Part shown: positions 42,234 through 51,306 of the stretch, in pieces
How positions within the stretch are numbered: position 1 is the first letter of the stretch
How the letters are laid out: the number at the start of each line of letters is the position of its first letter
Origin: Pseudoruegeria sp. HB172150
GTDB lineage: Bacteria > Pseudomonadota > Alphaproteobacteria > Rhodobacterales > Rhodobacteraceae
DNA length: 64,000 nucleotides
Assembly (NCBI RefSeq): GCF_013184805.1
Contig: NZ_JAATNG010000004.1
Coordinates: 1 to 64,000, forward strand
Reading direction: 5' to 3'
Notes under the pieces: model-generated
Database searches by the model: none
Seen by the model: the letters and a program-made list of their open reading frames with translations, nothing else
What the model was told of the DNA's origin: nothing
Position numbers and translations under genes: made by a program

Positions 42234-43013
42234 ATGATCGCGGGCGGCATCGAGTATATCGAGGCGGGCGAGGGGCCTGCCGTACTGTTCCTTCACGGGA
42301 TCGGCGGCGAGGCGGAGGCCTATGCGCATCTGCTCGGTGAATTTTCAGGGTATCGCGGCGTGGCCTGGAACATGCCCGGTTACGGAGAGAGCGAACGGGG
42401 TGCGTGGCCGCCGAGTTTCGCCTCTCTCTCGCTGTCGCTCGCCGGGTTCGTTGGTGCAATGGGAGAAGAGCGCGTGCACCTCGTGGGGCATTCGGTCGGC
42501 GGCATGCTGGCGCTGGAGCACGCGGTGCGGCGACCGGAGCAGGTGGCGTCTCTGACCCTGATCGGGACCGCGCCGGCCTTTGGTGGTAAGGATGACAGCT
42601 TCAAGCGCGCCTTCCTTGAGGTGATGCTGGCGCCGCTGGAAACCGGGGGCGGCATGGTCGGCCTGGGCGAGATGACGGCGCCGGGGATGTGCGCGGAAAC
42701 CGCCGATCCGGCGGTGGTGGCCGAGGTCGCAAAGGCGATCTCGCGCGTGCCGGAGGACAGCTGGCGGGGCATCCTCGACTGTCTCGTCACCTTCGACCGG
42801 CGCGGGGATCTGGAGGGGCTGGACCTGCCGGTCTGTGTGATCTCGGGCTCGGAGGACCGCAATGCGCCGGCACGGACGATGGAGCGCATGGCCGGGAAAA
42901 TCCCGCGCGCCGAATATCACGCGCTGGAGGGCGTCGGCCACATGATCGCGCAAGAGGCGCCGGCGCAGGTGACGGAGATCTTGCAGGCGTTCCTGACACG
43001 GCAGATCAGATGA
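42234..43013 (+). CDS. Alpha/beta hydrolase
   Basis: 259 residues. The oxyanion region is VLFLHGIGGEAEAY, the nucleophile elbow LVGHSVGGML, the acid VISGSEDRNAP and the His EGVGHMIAQEAP, a complete catalytic set. The substrate is unknown; 3-oxoadipate enol-lactonase-like and esterase members share this layout. Its end overlaps the convergent HupE gene by eight bases. Confidence 0.85.
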   Translation: MIAGGIEYIEAGEGPAVLFLHGIGGEAEAYAHLLGEFSGYRGVAWNMPGYGESERGAWPPSFASLSLSLAGFVGAMGEERVHLVGHSVGGMLALEHAVRRPEQVASLTLIGTAPAFGGKDDSFKRAFLEVMLAPLETGGGMVGLGEMTAPGMCAETADPAVVAEVAKAISRVPEDSWRGILDCLVTFDRRGDLEGLDLPVCVISGSEDRNAPARTMERMAGKIPRAEYHALEGVGHMIAQEAPAQVTEILQAFLTRQIR

Positions 43014-44151
43014 TGCGCTCGACGAACCAGAAGGCGCCGACGGCCGCGATGACCAGCGAGGCAGGCACGGCGATGCGCGCGCGGTACCAGGGTTTCCTGC
43101 CGAACCAGTAGCCGACCGTCAGCCAGGCTACCGCGATGACGGTAAGCTGGCCGATCTCTACCCCGATATTGAAGCCGATCAGGCGGGCGAGGAAATGGCT
43201 CTGCCCGCCGCCGAGCGCGCCGAGTACGCTGGCGAAGCCGAGGCCGTGGAGCAGGCCGAAGGTGAAGACCACGGCGGAGCGGAGCGCGCCGAGCTGCGGG
43301 CGCAGCACGTTTTCCAGCGCCACGAAGACGATGGAGGCGGCGATCAGCGGTTCGACGACGCTGGCGGGGATGCTGACGATGCCAAGCGCGGCGAGGGCCA
43401 GCGTGACGGTATGGGCGACCGTGAAGGCGGTGATCTGGACCAGCAGCGGGCGCATGTGGAGCGAGAAGAAGAACAGGCCGAGGACAAAGAGGATGTGATC
43501 GAGGCCCTTGGGGATGATGTGCTGGAAGCCCTGAACGATGAAGCGGCTGAAAACCTGCAGGGCGGTTTCTGTGGCGGTGCCGGTGCGCGGCAGCGGGATC
43601 GAGACATCGCCGTTTTCCAGCAGCGCGGAATAGGCATCCGGTCCGCCCTCTCTCTGGCGGACGACAAGCGGGCCGTTCTGCGCCTCCCAGCCGACCGTGA
43701 CAGGCGTATCGTCGGGCGGCAGGTCGGCGGCGATCAGCAGGCGGCTGTCGCGCGGCAGGCCGAGGTCGCCGGGTTCGGGGATTTCGAGGCGCCGGATCTC
43801 TGGTGTCAGGGGCGTGTCGCCGGCTTGAAGCAGGAAGGTCTCGCGGATCTCGGGCCAGGCGGTGCGGAAGGCCTCGTCGAGGGCCGGCGCATCGAGTGCG
43901 CGGAGGGTGTCATAGCTTTCGGCCTCGGGCGCATTGTCGGTGTTGTCCAGACCCTGCAGGTCGATGCCGGCGATCAGGGGTTCCAGGGTGAGGACGAGAA
44001 ATACCTGCAGGCGGTCTTGTTCCACCAGCACATCGGAGATGGCGGGGCGGATTTCATGTGCCCGCCCGGCCTGAGCAAAGAGGCAGAGCACGGTTGACAG
44101 GAGCACGCAAAGCGCCAGCTTGAAACGCGGTTTCCGATGGGTCTGTTGCAT
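43006..44151 (-). CDS. HupE/UreJ-type membrane protein
   Basis: 381 residues from ATG 44151. A signal peptide (FKLALCVLLSTVLCLFAQAGRA-HEIRP) precedes a periplasmic beta domain of about 160 residues. The C-terminal half has six or more TM helices and the marker GFQHIIPKGLDHILFVLGLFF of the HupE/UreJ_2 family, with conserved His and Asp for nickel or cobalt. It pairs back-to-back with a DUF4198 gene, another metal-uptake partner. Confidence 0.85.
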   Translation of the reverse strand: MQQTHRKPRFKLALCVLLSTVLCLFAQAGRAHEIRPAISDVLVEQDRLQVFLVLTLEPLIAGIDLQGLDNTDNAPEAESYDTLRALDAPALDEAFRTAWPEIRETFLLQAGDTPLTPEIRRLEIPEPGDLGLPRDSRLLIAADLPPDDTPVTVGWEAQNGPLVVRQREGGPDAYSALLENGDVSIPLPRTGTATETALQVFSRFIVQGFQHIIPKGLDHILFVLGLFFFSLHMRPLLVQITAFTVAHTVTLALAALGIVSIPASVVEPLIAASIVFVALENVLRPQLGALRSAVVFTFGLLHGLGFASVLGALGGGQSHFLARLIGFNIGVEIGQLTVIAVAWLTVGYWFGRKPWYRARIAVPASLVIAAVGAFWFVERII

Positions 44152-44953
44152 GCGTCTCTTCACTGTCCTGCTTATCTGTCTTTGTCCGGCGCTGCCTGTC
44201 GCGGCGCATGAGTTCTGGATCTCTCCGGAAGAATACACGCTGGCGCCGGGCGAAAGTTTCAAAGCAGAGATCCGGGTCGGGCAGGATTTCAAGGGGCCGG
44301 GCTATCCCTATATTCCACAGAACTTCGCGCGCTTCGAGCTGTGGACGCAGGACGGCGTGGTGCCGGTGGAGGGACGGCTGGGCGATATGCCGGCGCTGCA
44401 GATGGCCGCGCCGGGCGAGGGGCTGGTGACCGTGGCGCACCAGACGAAGGACTACCTGCTGACCTATCAGGACTGGGAGACCTTCGAGGAATTCGTCACC
44501 GACAAGGATCTTGGGCCGGTTTTGGTGCGGCACCTGGAGCGTGGGTTTAGCCGGGACCTGGTACGGGAACGGTACAGCCGGTACGGAAAAAGCCTCGTCG
44601 CCGTGGGGAACGGAGCGGGCGAGGACCGCGAGGTCGGGCTGCTGACCGAGATCGTGGCGCTGGCCAATCCATATACGGACGACCTGTCGGGCGGGATGCC
44701 TGTGCGGGTGCTGTACGACGGTGCGCCGCGCGCGGATGTGCAGGTGGAGCTATTCGCGAAGACCGTGGACGGCACGGTCACGGAGACGAAGCACAGGACG
44801 GATGCAGAGGGTGTCGCCGTGCTGCCGGTTGCGCCGGGGGTCGAATACCTGGTGAACGCGGTGGTGATGCGCGAAGTCGTCCCGGAGGGTGAAGACGGGC
44901 CGCCATGGGAATCGCTCTGGGCATCGCTCACGTTCCGGGTGCCGGTGGAATAG
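44150..44953 (+). CDS. DUF4198 periplasmic protein (probable metal-uptake accessory)
   Basis: 267 residues from ATG 44150 (44120 is in frame). A signal peptide LFTVLLICLCPALPVAA ends just before HEFWISPEEYTL, the typical mature start of DUF4198; later VRVLYDGAPRADVQVELFAK is a transthyretin-like/CNA-B beta repeat. These proteins accompany cobalt/nickel transporters. The start codon overlaps that of the divergent HupE gene by two bases, so promoters must lie within the opposite coding regions or one start is wrong. Confidence 0.8.
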   Translation: MRLFTVLLICLCPALPVAAHEFWISPEEYTLAPGESFKAEIRVGQDFKGPGYPYIPQNFARFELWTQDGVVPVEGRLGDMPALQMAAPGEGLVTVAHQTKDYLLTYQDWETFEEFVTDKDLGPVLVRHLERGFSRDLVRERYSRYGKSLVAVGNGAGEDREVGLLTEIVALANPYTDDLSGGMPVRVLYDGAPRADVQVELFAKTVDGTVTETKHRTDAEGVAVLPVAPGVEYLVNAVVMREVVPEGEDGPPWESLWASLTFRVPVE

Positions 44954-45078
44954 AGGCATCAGGCCGGCCGGTACGTGCGGTTGGGTACGGTGCCGGCATG
45001 TTTGGCCCGACCGACGGAAATGAATCTTGCATCTGCCCGGTGAAGCGGGCGCCCCGGTACAGGGCGCCCGCCGCTGGA

Positions 45079-45978
45079 TCAGTTCAGATATTGGTCGAAA
45101 TGCGCCAGTGTCCGCTCCCAGGCGAGAGTTGCCGCCTCTTCGTCGTGGCGGGGCGTCGTGTCGTTGTGGAAGCCGTGGTTCACGTCTTCGTAGATATGGG
45201 CCGTATACGTCTTGCCATGTTCCTGCAGCGCGGCCTCGAATTCGGGCCAGCCGGCGTTGATGCGTTCGTCGAGTTCTGCGTAGTGGAGCAGTAGCGCCGC
45301 CTGGATCATCGGCACGTCGGCAATGTCGGGCTGACGGCCGTAGAACGGGACAGAGCAGGCCATGTCGGCATAGGCGACGGCCAGCGCGTTGCAGACGCCG
45401 CCGCCGTAGCAGAAGCCGACCGCGCCGACCTTGCCGGTGCTCAGCTCGTGGCCCTGCAGGTACTCGAACCCGGCGAAGAAATCGGCCATCAGCTTGGCGC
45501 CGTCGATCTGGCTTTGCATTTCGCGGCCTTCTTCATCCGTGCCGGGATAGCCGCCGAGGGGCGACAGGCCGTCGGGGCCTAGTGCGAGGTATCCGGCCTT
45601 GGCGACGCGGCGGACGACATCTTCGATATAGGGGTTCAGGCCGCGATTCTCGTGGACCACCAGCACGGCGCCAACAGGTTCTGTCGTGCCGGCGGGCATG
45701 GCGAGCAGGCCGCTGATCTCTCCGTTGCCGTTTGGGCTGTTGTAGGTGATGCGCTGCGTTTCGATGTCCGGGTCATCCGGCGCGACCTGCTGCGCCCAGG
45801 CGTAATTCGGCTGCAGGCTTTCGAGGATTGCGGCGGCCGTCACGCCGGCGGCCGCGTATTTGGTGGCATGGGCGAGGAAGTCGCGTTTGGACATCGCGCC
45901 GTGGACGTAACCGTCGAACAGCTCGAGCAGGCGCGGATCGAAATCGGAGGCACTCTTGCGGGCACTGGTATCGGGCAT
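45079..45978 (-). CDS. Dienelactone hydrolase family protein
   Basis: 299 residues. After an N-terminal helix with a twin-arginine-free SKRDFLAHATKYAAAGVTAA segment, the catalytic Cys stands in GFCYGGGVCN, followed by YAELDERINAGWPEF with the Asp and NHGFHNDTTPRHD with the His. These match carboxymethylenebutenolidase-like enzymes; the N-terminal hydrophobic stretch suggests export or membrane contact. Substrate unknown. Confidence 0.87.
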   Translation of the reverse strand: MPDTSARKSASDFDPRLLELFDGYVHGAMSKRDFLAHATKYAAAGVTAAAILESLQPNYAWAQQVAPDDPDIETQRITYNSPNGNGEISGLLAMPAGTTEPVGAVLVVHENRGLNPYIEDVVRRVAKAGYLALGPDGLSPLGGYPGTDEEGREMQSQIDGAKLMADFFAGFEYLQGHELSTGKVGAVGFCYGGGVCNALAVAYADMACSVPFYGRQPDIADVPMIQAALLLHYAELDERINAGWPEFEAALQEHGKTYTAHIYEDVNHGFHNDTTPRHDEEAATLAWERTLAHFDQYLN

Positions 45979-46264
45979 CTCTCACTCCCTGTGGGTTGAT
46001 TGTCGCAGCCGAAGGGTACGGTTGCGGTGGAGATGCGCCAAAGATTCTCGACCGGTGCAGGTTTCTGGTCCTGCCTGTTGGCTGGGGAATATCCGCTCTG
46101 AGTCAAACGGTTAGGCCTGCGCGATGCCAGTTTCACTTGTGCGTTATGCCGCCGTGAAGAGCGTGGGCCGCGCGAGAAGACGCGTCATGCTTCGCTGCGC
46201 CGCAGCAAAACTGCCTTGCAATTGCGCCGAATCTGGCGCCTTCCTAAGCGTCAGGAGGTGCGGA

Positions 46265-46900
46265 ATGGCTGGACATGTTCTGACCGTGGCGCAGCAGAAG
46301 GGAGGGTCGGGCAAGACCACGCTTGCGATCCACCTGGCGGTGCGCTTTGCAGAGACTGGCAAGAGCGTTGCGATCCTCGACACAGATCCACAGGGCAGTC
46401 TGGGGCGCTGGTTCATGGCGCGGCGCGAACGGACCGACGGGGCGCCGGGGCTGGAGTTCGGCACCGCCAGCGCCTGGGGCGTGTCCTACGAGTGTGAGAA
46501 GCTGTCGCGCGAGCATGATCTTGTGATCATCGACACACCACCAAAGATCGACGCCGACCTGCGTCCGGCGCTGCGCGAGGCGGATCTTGTGCTGATTCCG
46601 GTCGCCACCAGCCAGATGGACCTGTGGGCGACAGAAAGCGTGCAGGAACTTGCCCGGCGCGAAGGACGGCCCTGTCTGGTGGTGATGAACCGGGTGCCGC
46701 CACGGGCGCGGCTGACCGGTACGATCATCGCGGATATCGAGGCGGCAGGGATGGAGCGCGCCGGATCGGTGCTGGGCAACCGGGTCGCCTATGCCGAAGC
46801 ACTTGGGCGGGGGCAGGCGGCCGGAGAGCTGAAGCGCACGGGCCCTGCGGCGCAGGAGGTCGCGGCGCTGGCGGACGAGATCGCGGCGCTGCTCGACTGA
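46265..46900 (+). CDS. ParA-family ATPase
   Basis: 211 residues from ATG 46265 behind AGGAGGTGCGG. The deviant Walker A is QQKGGSGKTTLA (residues 9-20), Walker A' DTDPQGSLGRW and Walker B HDLVIIDTPPK. There is no ParB gene beside it, so it is an orphan MinD/ParA-like protein that could position a cellular structure rather than segregate a chromosome. It is read from its own promoter region of about 280 bases. Confidence 0.88.
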   Translation: MAGHVLTVAQQKGGSGKTTLAIHLAVRFAETGKSVAILDTDPQGSLGRWFMARRERTDGAPGLEFGTASAWGVSYECEKLSREHDLVIIDTPPKIDADLRPALREADLVLIPVATSQMDLWATESVQELARREGRPCLVVMNRVPPRARLTGTIIADIEAAGMERAGSVLGNRVAYAEALGRGQAAGELKRTGPAAQEVAALADEIAALLD

Positions 46901-46920
46901 CGGCGGATCAGAGAGCGGTG

Positions 46921-47301
46921 TTAACCGTTCCAGACCTCACGGCCGAAAACCTGCTTGTCGAGATAGTTCATTCCGTCGCGCACCTCGCCGGCGATCGCCT
47001 TGGTGACCGGATCGAGTTGCATCACGAAGGCCGTCGCTTGTTCCAGGATATTGCCTTCCTGCATCTGGCTAAGCCGGGCGTTGTACCCGCCGGGTCCGAT
47101 CTGGGCTACGACGGCGATGCGGATGATGACTGCGAGATAGACGAAGAAGATCAGATGCCAGGTCGGCATCCAGCGGCGGTTGGAGCGGACTCGCGCAACC
47201 TCCATACCGTCGTGATTGAAGCTGACAACCACCGTCGAACCGGGAACGCTTCCGGCGACCCGGTGCCTGAGCCCCGCAATACCATTCCAAATCCGCCGCA
47301 T
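46921..47301 (-). CDS. Single-pass membrane protein of unknown function
   Basis: 126 residues. One TM helix (WHLIFFVYLAVIIRIAVVA) lies in the middle (about residues 47-66); the region after it is amphipathic and ends GREVWNG. It is convergent with the parA-like gene, 20 bases apart. No family recognised. Confidence 0.65.
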   Translation of the reverse strand: MRRIWNGIAGLRHRVAGSVPGSTVVVSFNHDGMEVARVRSNRRWMPTWHLIFFVYLAVIIRIAVVAQIGPGGYNARLSQMQEGNILEQATAFVMQLDPVTKAIAGEVRDGMNYLDKQVFGREVWNG

Positions 47302-47402
47302 ACACGCCTCCGCGAATGTGTCCGAACATTGCTGAGTGTAGGGGGTTTTATGGCATCAGTAAGGCGCTTGCGCAGGGAAAACTTGGCCGTTGGATCAAAT
47401 GC

Positions 47403-48208
47403 TTGCCCAGTCAGTGAACCGGAACTTGACCGGAATCGGGCGCGGTCTTTGGGTCGGTTTTTTCGTGGCCGGGGCGCGGCGTGACATCGAATGGCTCCTC
47501 TCGTTCAACAGTCTTGGGGTGTGAACGGGGATAGCGCCGGTCTGGTTCAATAATTTCCGAAACTTCTTGCGTCAGGGGCCGAAATGATGCCGCGCGACAA
47601 CAGGTGTGCCGTCCGGGGCACGGGTGACGATGAAAAGATCTCCGTAGTCGAGAGGGGCCGGATCGGGCGCGCCCAGATCTTGCCAGATTGACGCAAGATT
47701 GCCTTTATTCCCGACCCAGACGATGGCCCTGCCGGCGCCGGCGGACATCAATACAGGGGCCGGACGCTCGCCCGGAATGCGCTGGACGGTCAGGTTGCGG
47801 GCGGCGGCGAGGGGGGCCGCGGTGTCGAGGTTGCGCCGAATCCCCGGAGCGTAGATCGCGTCTATCGGTATGGCATCGAGCGCGGCAACCAGAGCTTCGG
47901 CGCGCGCCTGTCCGCGAGCATTGAGGTGGTCGCCGGTGCGGTCGGCATGGCGCAGGATGATAAGTGTGGTGCCGGGCGGCATCGCGACCGGGGCGTCCGC
48001 GCGGACCGGGAGCGCCGCGAAGGCTGCGCACAGCGTCAGAAAGCGGCGGCGGTCGATCATCTGGCAGGTCCCCCGGCAAGCCGGTGGAGCTTAGCCATCG
48101 CGGGAACCCCGGTCCAGCACGCCATGCGGGCGATCGGCCGGTATGGCGTGCCGGGAAATCAGATCATTGCCCAGTCGGGGAAATGAACCGGTTTCGGGCG
48201 CGGCCTTG
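47403..48208 (+). repeat. Degenerate intergenic repeat pair flanking the phosphatase gene
   Basis: The copies at about 47403-47450 and 48167-48208 share TTGCCCAGTC and TCGGGCGCGG with differing bases and small gaps between. Both lie outside coding sequence, one on each side of the phosphatase gene. The span given covers both copies; the gene between them is not part of the repeat. Confidence 0.4.
47572..48060 (-). CDS. Exported histidine phosphatase-family protein
   Basis: 162 residues. RRRFLTLCAAFAALPVRA is a twin-arginine-like or Sec signal. ILRHADRTGDHLN holds the RHxxR-type active-site start (RHADR in place of RHGE/Q), followed by LNARGQARAEALVAAL. The second half lacks an obvious second catalytic His except VARHHFGP at the end. 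It is a phosphoglycerate-mutase-fold phosphatase of unknown substrate in the periplasm. Confidence 0.8.
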   Translation of the reverse strand: MIDRRRFLTLCAAFAALPVRADAPVAMPPGTTLIILRHADRTGDHLNARGQARAEALVAALDAIPIDAIYAPGIRRNLDTAAPLAAARNLTVQRIPGERPAPVLMSAGAGRAIVWVGNKGNLASIWQDLGAPDPAPLDYGDLFIVTRAPDGTPVVARHHFGP

Positions 48209-48400
48209 GCGAAGGCTTCGGGCCGGGCTGGTTTGGTTGTCGGGGCACGATTCGTGGTCCTGTCACTGCTCCCCGCTCTGCGGCGGGCGCGCGCATTTAG
48301 GACCGGATATCGGAGCCGTCAATCGGCTGTTTTTCACAGCTGCGCGACAGGGCGCCGAGGGGCGGCCCGGCAGGGCCGCCCGGTTCGTTCACTAGCCGGA
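48061..48400. other. Intergenic stretch between phosphatase and cspA
   Basis: I see no gene here. It contains one copy of the degenerate repeat (48167-48208), a GC-rich middle, and the cspA terminator hairpin at its right edge (48360-48381). Confidence 0.5.
48360..48381 (-). terminator. Hairpin downstream of cspA
   Basis: A perfect nine-base stem GGGCGGCCC/GGGCCGCCC with loop GGCA, 19 bases past the cspA stop. It lacks a T-run on the transcript, so it could be a rho-type or mRNA-stabilising end. Confidence 0.5.
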
Positions 48401-48607
48401 TCAGGCCAGGGCGATGTTGGTCGCGCTCTGGCGGCCGTCACGGCCGGATTCGAGGTCGTAGGTGACCTTCTGGTTGTCTGCGAGGCCGGTCAGGCCGGCG
48501 CGCTCGACGGCGGAGATGTGGACGAAGACGTCCTTGCCGCCCGTGTCGGGCGCGATGAAGCCGAAGCCTTTGGTCGTGTTGAACCACTTCACGGTGCCGG
48601 TAGCCAT
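48401..48607 (-). CDS. cspA: Cold shock protein
   Basis: 68 residues. GTVKWFNTTKGFGFIAPD and KDVFVHISAVERAG are the RNP1 and RNP2 motifs of the cold shock domain, which binds single-stranded RNA and DNA. CAGGAGA lies before ATG 48607. The 5' region to about 48840 is long and has a stem GCTGCC/GGCAGC (48633-48654) close to the ribosome site, as expected for a temperature-controlled leader. Confidence 0.95.
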   Translation of the reverse strand: MATGTVKWFNTTKGFGFIAPDTGGKDVFVHISAVERAGLTGLADNQKVTYDLESGRDGRQSATNIALA

Positions 48608-48920
48608 GTGAGTGTCTCCTGTTTTTTGCGTTGCTGCCCGCGGAATGCGGCAGCCTGGCGGGTCGATCCGATCGATAGAACTGACAGCCGGGTAACGGAG
48701 ACAGTGGTCGATAAAGAATAACGGTCGCGGGCGGGCGTATGTCTGAAAAACGGGCATTTTGCAAGAAAATTCGGGTAAGTTTTCCCGTTGCACGAGTCCT
48801 GGGCAGTGCCGTGGCGTCATATTCGAATTTATGGGGATTCATGGCGGAGTGCCCAAAAAACGCCTGATTTGAACGGAATCAAGACCGTGTATTCCTGGGA
48901 AACAATGGGGTGACGACGCT
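48608..48920 (-). promoter_or_regulatory. Probable long 5' leader of cspA
   Basis: No gene is visible in these 313 bases. The segment next to cspA carries the stem GCTGCC-N10-GGCAGC and is otherwise rich in A/T toward 48700-48850, fitting a promoter and leader on the minus strand. The right part also precedes the small plus-strand gene at 48921. Confidence 0.4.
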
Positions 48921-49085
48921 ATGACTGATTGGTTTCACGAACCGGATCCGAAAGATCCGCACAATCACTGGAAGTCCTGGAAGCTCGAGCGCGACAGCAA
49001 GAAAATCCACGTAAACAACTACTTGTCGGCTCTGGTCCTCGCACTTGCCGCGGTGGTTGTGGTGATGCACCAAGGGGTGATCTGA
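48921..49085 (+). CDS. Small single-pass membrane protein
   Basis: 54 residues. A polar, His/Trp-rich start (TDWFHEPDPKDPHNHWKSW) is followed by basic residues and one TM helix (YLSALVLALAAVVVVMH). It is followed 35 bases on by a strong terminator, which supports a real short transcript. Family unknown. Confidence 0.6.
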   Translation: MTDWFHEPDPKDPHNHWKSWKLERDSKKIHVNNYLSALVLALAAVVVVMHQGVI

Positions 49086-49120
49086 GGCTTCCGCGCTCTC
49101 GCGACGGTACGAGCCTGACG

Positions 49121-49151
49121 GGCGGGTCCTGCGACCCGCCTTTTCTTTTTC
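49121..49151 (+). terminator. Rho-independent terminator
   Basis: Stem GGCGGGTC/GACCCGCC with a CTGC loop and TTTTCTTTTTC tail, downstream of the 54-residue membrane protein. Confidence 0.88.
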
Positions 49152-49381
49152 TCTGGACGCGATTCGATTCGTGGCGGGTGGAAGGCCGGGGTCGAATCGT
49201 GGCGAAACCGCGGCATGGGCCCTGGAGAGCGCCGGTACGAGCGTTTGCAGTACGAGCGCGCGCGGAAGACGCCCCGCCCGAATTTCTTTCCGATGTAACG
49301 AAGCCCGGATATCTTCCGGCCCGTGCGGGTGCGATCCGCGGGGGCTGGGCTCCTGCGCCACAGGGAAGGAACCCGAAGGAC

Positions 49382-49723
49382 ATGAGCCATTTCGTCAGGA
49401 TAAGCGAGGAATCGGCGGCGCCGGAGGACAGCGCGCCGGCGCCGGAGAAGGTGATCGCGGGCGATCCGCGGCACCGGACATGGAACATTGAGGAGCGCGG
49501 CGGGCTTTACGCCGGGATCTGGGAATCGACGCCGGGGACCTGGGCGATCTCCTACGACGAATGGGAATATTGCCGGATTCTCTCGGGCCGATCCGTCATC
49601 ACCGAGGAGGGCGGCGCGGCGGAAGAGGTCGGGGCGGGCGACAGCTTCATCCTCCGGCCCGGGTTCCGCGGGACCTGGGAAGTCGTGGAGACGACGCGGA
49701 AGGAATACGTGATCCTGCTATGA
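49382..49723 (+). CDS. Cupin-domain protein (Cupin_3/DUF861)
   Basis: 113 residues from ATG 49382. GLYAGIWESTPGTWAISYDEWEYC leads into ILSGRSVITEEGG, then GDSFILRPGFRGTWEVVETTRK, the Cupin_3 core with few metal ligands. Members include ureidoglycine aminohydrolase-like folds; the substrate here is unknown. It stands alone. Confidence 0.83.
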   Translation: MSHFVRISEESAAPEDSAPAPEKVIAGDPRHRTWNIEERGGLYAGIWESTPGTWAISYDEWEYCRILSGRSVITEEGGAAEEVGAGDSFILRPGFRGTWEVVETTRKEYVILL

Positions 49724-49810
49724 ATGACCGTCATGGTTGCGTGACGGACGAATGGCGGGCAGACTTCCTACCCAAAGCCGATCCAATGCCGACCGGGGGG
49801 AGCGGACATC

Positions 49811-50509
49811 ATGAGGCGCCTCGCACTACTTCTTTGCTTCGCTCTGACGGCCTGCGGTCATGTCGATTATGACGCGCTGGAGGTGGGGCGGTTCAAGGGG
49901 ACGCTGTTCGTCATGTGGGTCGGCGAGGGCAGCGATGCGGCCGGGGACGGCCGGTTCGTCTTTGTGCCGCTGCCCAACGATCCGCTGACCTTCGAGCGCA
50001 ATGCGCCGGGTGCCAGCGTGCAAACGATACGGCCGCAGATCATGTACACCGATGGCGGGTCGGTTCCGCGTATCGCGCAGCCGCTGAAGGGGCTGTCGCC
50101 CTGGGGCTATGCGCCCGGCTACATGGTGCATGACTGGCTGTTCGTGGCCAAGCACTGCAACACTGACGGCATCGCGAACGCGGCGGAGCGCGAGGTCGCG
50201 CGGATGACGTTCCAGGAAAGCGCCGAAGTGCTGGGCGAGGCGATCAAGACGCTGATCGCGGAGCGTCGCGTGGATGCCAACGATGTCGCGCCGATGTCGA
50301 TCTCGAACGCGGTGGCGGGCCCGATCTCCCGCTCGCTCTGGGTTCGCGAGGGCGCATGCCGCGATCCGCGCGTGTCAGAGGCGCATATGCGGCAGATCCG
50401 CAATGCGCTGGGGCAGTACAACAGCAGCCCGGCAGCCGGGCTGCGCTCGCTCGCCGCGCCGCCGACCGGGGCGGTCGCCGGGATCGTCAGCGTGGTGCGG
50501 TTCGACTAG
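49811..50509 (+). CDS. DUF1353 lipoprotein
   Basis: 232 residues. LALLLCFALTACGHVD is a lipoprotein signal with the lipidated Cys in LTAC. TIRPQIMYTDGGSVPRIAQPL, SPWGYAPGYMVHDWLF and the following helices match DUF1353 (phage-like and bacterial proteins with a papain-like or unknown fold). It likely sits in the envelope. Confidence 0.8.
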   Translation: MRRLALLLCFALTACGHVDYDALEVGRFKGTLFVMWVGEGSDAAGDGRFVFVPLPNDPLTFERNAPGASVQTIRPQIMYTDGGSVPRIAQPLKGLSPWGYAPGYMVHDWLFVAKHCNTDGIANAAEREVARMTFQESAEVLGEAIKTLIAERRVDANDVAPMSISNAVAGPISRSLWVREGACRDPRVSEAHMRQIRNALGQYNSSPAAGLRSLAAPPTGAVAGIVSVVRFD

Positions 50510-50602
50510 GGGCCGGCCCGCCGGAGCGGTGCCGTTCGCCGAAACCGTTTCAATCCCCCGATTTGCGCTCTAGCCTGCCCGAAACGAGGGGAGGGACGCG
50601 GA

Positions 50603-51079
50603 ATGCACGTAATTATGACGGGGATCGTGATGGGTCTGGCCGGGACGGCGGCGATGGACCTGTGGGCGATCCTGCTGGCGCGGGTCGCCGGGCAGCCAAA
50701 GCCGAACTGGGCGATGCCGGGCCGCTGGCTGGGCCATGTGTTCCGCGGAAAGCTGTTCCACGACGATATCGCCACCGCCGAGCCGGTGGCCGGAGAGCTG
50801 CGGCTGGGCTGGGCGCTGCATTACGGGGTGGGCGTGCTCTATGGCTTGGTCTTCGCCGTGGCGGCGGGCCCGGACTGGCTCGCCGCACCGAGTTTTCTGC
50901 CGGTCTGGCTCTACTCGCTGGCGACCATCGCGGCGGGCTGGTTCCTGCTGCAGCCGGGGATGGGTCTGGGCTGGGCCGCCGCGAAGACGCCGAACCCCTG
51001 GAAGGTGCGCGGCATGGGGCTGGTGGCGCATACGGTGTTCGGGCTGGGGATGTGGGTGGGGGCGGTTTTGGTGGGATAA
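50603..51079 (+). CDS. DUF2938 membrane protein
   Basis: 158 residues with four TM segments (MTGIVMGLAGTAAMDLWAIL, YGVGVLYGLVFAVAAGP, LYSLATIAAGWFLLQPGMG, VAHTVFGLGMWVGAVLV). The lead GTAAMDLWAILLAR and HDDIATAEPVAGE are typical for DUF2938. Function unknown. Confidence 0.83.
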   Translation: MHVIMTGIVMGLAGTAAMDLWAILLARVAGQPKPNWAMPGRWLGHVFRGKLFHDDIATAEPVAGELRLGWALHYGVGVLYGLVFAVAAGPDWLAAPSFLPVWLYSLATIAAGWFLLQPGMGLGWAAAKTPNPWKVRGMGLVAHTVFGLGMWVGAVLVG

Positions 51080-51306
51080 AGTAGGTTTGGTCGATTCCGG
51101 TTGCTCTCTCGAGGCAAAGATACCTACTCCATGGCTAAGAATGGGGAAGGCAAAAGGAGGAATCGAACAGTCAGCAGGCTCGACGAGGAGATGGAAAAAG
51201 GGTAAAGACAGGGCCATCGTTTTATTGTTGTTGCGTCACTTTTTGCAATCTCCTCCGCTTCTCAAAATTCTATTATGGGAGGCTTGTCCGATCCGTTGAA
51301 TTTCCA

